A stretch of DNA of 64,000 nt, from NCBI RefSeq assembly GCF_019039105.1, contig NZ_JAHPIV010000014.1:1-64000 (forward strand). Direction: 5' to 3'. The translations under genes and the position numbers were made by a program. Below, in pieces: positions 61,871-64,000 of the stretch. Below the pieces are notes generated by a model. It saw only the letters and a list, made by a program, of their open reading frames with translations, ran no database searches and had not been told where the DNA came from. The stretch's first letter is position 1, and each line of letters begins with the position of its first letter. The DNA is from Desertibacillus haloalkaliphilus. Its GTDB lineage: Bacteria > Bacillota > Bacilli > Bacillales > KJ1-10-99.

Positions 61871-62198
61871 CTTGCCCCTCCCCTAAACAGATTTCTAATT
61901 TTTTCACTCATATTTTTAGTGGTTAATGACAGTTCTCCGATGTTCATAACACGTCTTCATAACCGTATACTTTGATCAATCGGCTCTTTTTTCAGATGTA
62001 CGGTTGTCAACGCCTCTCTTTGTATCTACGGTTTCAAGGTTAATAGATCCTCGCGATTGCTTAATTTCTCTAATATATTTAAGGACAAATTAATTCCGCT
62101 TTAACTCCTGTTTTACCTTTTAAGGGGCCGGGACTATAATTGTTTAGGTTTTCTGCTATTTCTCCCTTCTTAAAAATAATAATATTATTGAATCCACT
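61871..62198 (-). other. Gene-free stretch with short repeats
   Basis: No credible ORF. It contains two copies of TTGA-ACCGTA-AT on the minus strand (near 62025 and 61995) and a partial inverted ATACGGTTAT, which may be a regulator's site for the coiled-coil/topB operon. The promoter is not clear. Confidence 0.35.
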
Positions 62199-62726
62199 TC
62201 AATGGTTATGGGCTTTAGCTCGCTTAAAGTTGTCAGAATGTATGCCCGTCATAATACCGATAGTAATACTAATACTTAGAAATCCAGCAATATACCACAT
62301 AATCACGTATGTAAAATCAATTCCGTATAAGAAAGAGCCACCTACAACAATTTGTCTGAATATTAATCCGCATAAGTATAGCTCAACTAAAACAACTCCA
62401 ATTATATTTACAAGGTTTTTCTCCATACCAAAGCTCAATTTTATTAATAGGTTTATGATGATGAGAGAAATAGTATTTACTGCCACTGATATAAAAAGTA
62501 TACTGATGCCCTCACTATCTAATAGTTGCTGAATTATATAAGGAGAGAATAGAAATGAAAAAATGCCCTTATCTTCAGCAAGTTGGTCAAACCATCGATT
62601 TACCGCAAAGATGACTTGGAAAACGACTCCTATTAAACCGACCATAAAGAATGGAAAGAGGCAACCACCACCATTATTATTATCATCTGACGAGCCTAAC
62701 CAGTATCCCAAAAAGAAATAAAACAT
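62199..62726 (-). CDS. Membrane protein of unknown function (175 aa)
   Basis: Five or so hydrophobic helices ('FYFFLGYWLG', 'LFPFFMVGLIGVVFQVIFAV', 'ILFISVAVNTISLIIINLLI', 'NIIGVVLVELYLCGLIF', 'YVIMWYIAGFLSISITIGI'). An Asn/Gly run DDNNNGGG follows the first helix. No motif. Transcribed with the following zinc-type protein. Confidence 0.55.
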   Translation of the reverse strand: MFYFFLGYWLGSSDDNNNGGGCLFPFFMVGLIGVVFQVIFAVNRWFDQLAEDKGIFSFLFSPYIIQQLLDSEGISILFISVAVNTISLIIINLLIKLSFGMEKNLVNIIGVVLVELYLCGLIFRQIVVGGSFLYGIDFTYVIMWYIAGFLSISITIGIMTGIHSDNFKRAKAHNH

Positions 62727-62744
62727 AGGTTTCCTCCTTTATTA

Positions 62745-63221
62745 CTATTGTCCTCCTGATATAAAATCCTTATGATTGTTGATCTCCAACTCAGACAGCT
62801 CAACACAACCTTCACATAAATCATCAATATTAATGTTTGTCGAGAACTCCGAGCATCTAATACAGTTAGATTTAACCGGTAAAACTTTCATTATCTTTAA
62901 TTGGTCAATATCTAATTCTGTAAACCTACCATTCAAAGGATATTCTAAACTGCAAGTATGTCTAGTAACATTAACTATATCTACACCTTTTGATTTCCAG
63001 AATAAGATTGCAATTTGAATTTCATCTTTGCTTACTTGCTTAGGTAAGGATTTTAATTCATCGAAAGACATACAGTTAACAATAGAAACTTTAGCCCCAA
63101 TCTTTTCCCATTCCTCTTTTATATAACTAAACATCATATTATAAAGGGATGAATCAACACGATCTTCTATATCATCTGATCTTCTCTCAGGCATGATTTT
63201 TTGAAAAATTGACTTTATCAC
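62745..63221 (-). CDS. Putative zinc-binding protein (158 aa)
   Basis: C-terminal 'SNCIRCSEFSTNINIDDLCEGC' has the C-x2-C ... C-x2-C spacing of a zinc ribbon. The N-terminal half is helical and charged, with a Cys near 'SIVNCMSF'. Unknown function. It lies 22 bases after the DUF1173-like gene in transcription order. Confidence 0.5.
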   Translation of the reverse strand: MIKSIFQKIMPERRSDDIEDRVDSSLYNMMFSYIKEEWEKIGAKVSIVNCMSFDELKSLPKQVSKDEIQIAILFWKSKGVDIVNVTRHTCSLEYPLNGRFTELDIDQLKIMKVLPVKSNCIRCSEFSTNINIDDLCEGCVELSELEINNHKDFISGGQ

Positions 63222-63243
63222 ATTATCTACTCCCTTTCGTATT

Positions 63244-64000
63244 CTATTTATTAAAAAGTGTTTCTATAGACTCTGCACCATCCCACTCTAAATATCTATA
63301 ACCCCTCTTTTGATATACGTCAGCCTTTTGTTTCAATTTCTTTTGATAACCATCCTTGTTTTTCATTCCTGCTACTTCGATAATTGTTTGAGGATTTGTA
63401 TCATACAAAACCATATCTGGACGTTCGTCTAAAAACATATTTGTCACATTACCAATCAACGGCTTTAAAAAATGTCGCCTTTTCTTCACTAAATACTGAA
63501 TCATCGCTTCCTCGTAGGAAGACTCAACTGGTATTTTCGAATCTGATTCAGCTGGAACAAAAATGACCTTTTCTACTTTTAAGAAACGATCATCTTTATG
63601 CTCGTAATCTCTCCAGATAACCCAATACCCTTGTTTGACATGAATACGGCAAGAATCTAATGCTTCTTTGTACTTCCAATCGGGAACTCGTACATAGTCA
63701 ATAAATTCTTCATGGTTATCGAGGTTAAACAGCGGAATCTTAACCAAGAAATTGTGACTTTCATCTCGATCAAATGTTGCCTCTTTACTCCCCCAGCCGA
63801 TCAAAAGTTTTTGTCGATACCCTACGTTAAACCCTTGATTCGCAATAAATATCATCGATTTGAGTTGTTCTTTGTTCACCGTTGTTCGGCATGCCGATGC
63901 ATACAAATATTTGACAACCTCTCGCCGATTACGAGGTCGATATTGATGGAATCTTTGCTGTTGAAGAAGAGTATAAAAAAGCGTATGTAAGCTAGAATTC
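63244..64000 (-). CDS. DUF1173-like protein, C-terminal part (runs off right edge)
   Basis: The frame stays open to the window edge (…FHQYRPRNRREVVKYLYASA…), so only the last about 252 residues are seen. 'GYRQKLLIGWGS', 'YVIWRDYEHKDDRFLKVEKV...VPAESDS', and the C-terminal 'RPDMVLYD...TIIEVAGMKN' with later 'YQKRGYRYLEWDG' fit a restriction-endonuclease-like end of the DUF1173 family. The likely catalytic acids are D of RPD and E of IIEVAG. Role unknown. Confidence 0.6.
   Translation of the reverse strand, partial: NSSLHTLFYTLLQQQRFHQYRPRNRREVVKYLYASACRTTVNKEQLKSMIFIANQGFNVGYRQKLLIGWGSKEATFDRDESHNFLVKIPLFNLDNHEEFIDYVRVPDWKYKEALDSCRIHVKQGYWVIWRDYEHKDDRFLKVEKVIFVPAESDSKIPVESSYEEAMIQYLVKKRRHFLKPLIGNVTNMFLDERPDMVLYDTNPQTIIEVAGMKNKDGYQKKLKQKADVYQKRGYRYLEWDGAESIETLFNK

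Overview
The window looks like part of a large, probably conjugative, plasmid (or integrative conjugative element) of a low-GC Bacillaceae host. The evidence is AT-rich DNA, strong AGGAGG-type ribosome binding sites with many TTG/GTG starts, a XerS-type recombinase, HU, an SLH-domain surface protein and a Gram-positive type IV secretion set. No rRNA, tRNA, CRISPR array or intact insertion sequence was seen. Both window edges cut genes. Layout: 1-13185 (mostly minus strand) carries an S-layer-type protein and a Tad/type IVc-pilus-like assembly operon: an S1-domain protein, a winged-helix protein, an HD-GYP protein, two CpaE/TadZ-like ATPases, CpaB-, TadA-, TadB- and TadC-like proteins, and five tiny pilin-like proteins. 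13509-17775 holds a VirD4-type coupling protein and a putative Replic_Relax-type mobilisation protein. 18120-24422 is a segregation region: candidate centromere repeats, a DNA-binding adaptor, a ParM/Alp-type actin, a winged-helix repressor, two overlapping unknown genes and a RacA-like MerR/coiled-coil protein. 24423-27221 holds iterons and a probable replication initiator. 27222-29896 is accessory, with a degenerate LAGLIDADG-like protein, a lipoprotein, an unknown protein and a pseudogene. 29967-35687 is the most striking operon: a Rad52-like annealing protein and a plasmid-borne DNA polymerase III beta clamp are followed by two unknown small genes and an E2-like, a JAB/JAMM-like and an E1/ThiF-like gene. 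This is a PRTRC-like ubiquitin-type cassette in which the ubiquitin-like domain appears fused to the JAMM protease. 36162-40887 encodes an HTH protein, an FtsK-like/ParA-like fusion and a Toprim primase-like protein. 40951-51741 has a tandem RHH-like regulator and the type IV secretion operon (VirB2-like pilin, PrgI, split VirB4, VirB6-like protein with a repeat tail, SLT/M23 hydrolase, putative VirB8-like protein). 51764-64000 is mixed: HTH protein, HNH-repeat protein, XerS-type recombinase, DUF3800, HU, TopB-like topoisomerase with a degenerate Toprim site, thioredoxin-like protein, and a right-edge DUF1173-like protein. A recurring theme is that many operons start with a 5' leader folding into an intrinsic terminator just before the first gene. 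At least six leaders share a GGGACGCCC-type hairpin (class I), and three share a different fold beginning UUGCGA...GCAGCA (class II). This suggests an element-wide attenuation or antitermination network that coordinates transfer, pilus, replication and ubiquitin-like genes. That network and the ubiquitin-like/clamp operon are the two best candidates for undescribed biology. All function calls are from reading the sequence; no database search was run.
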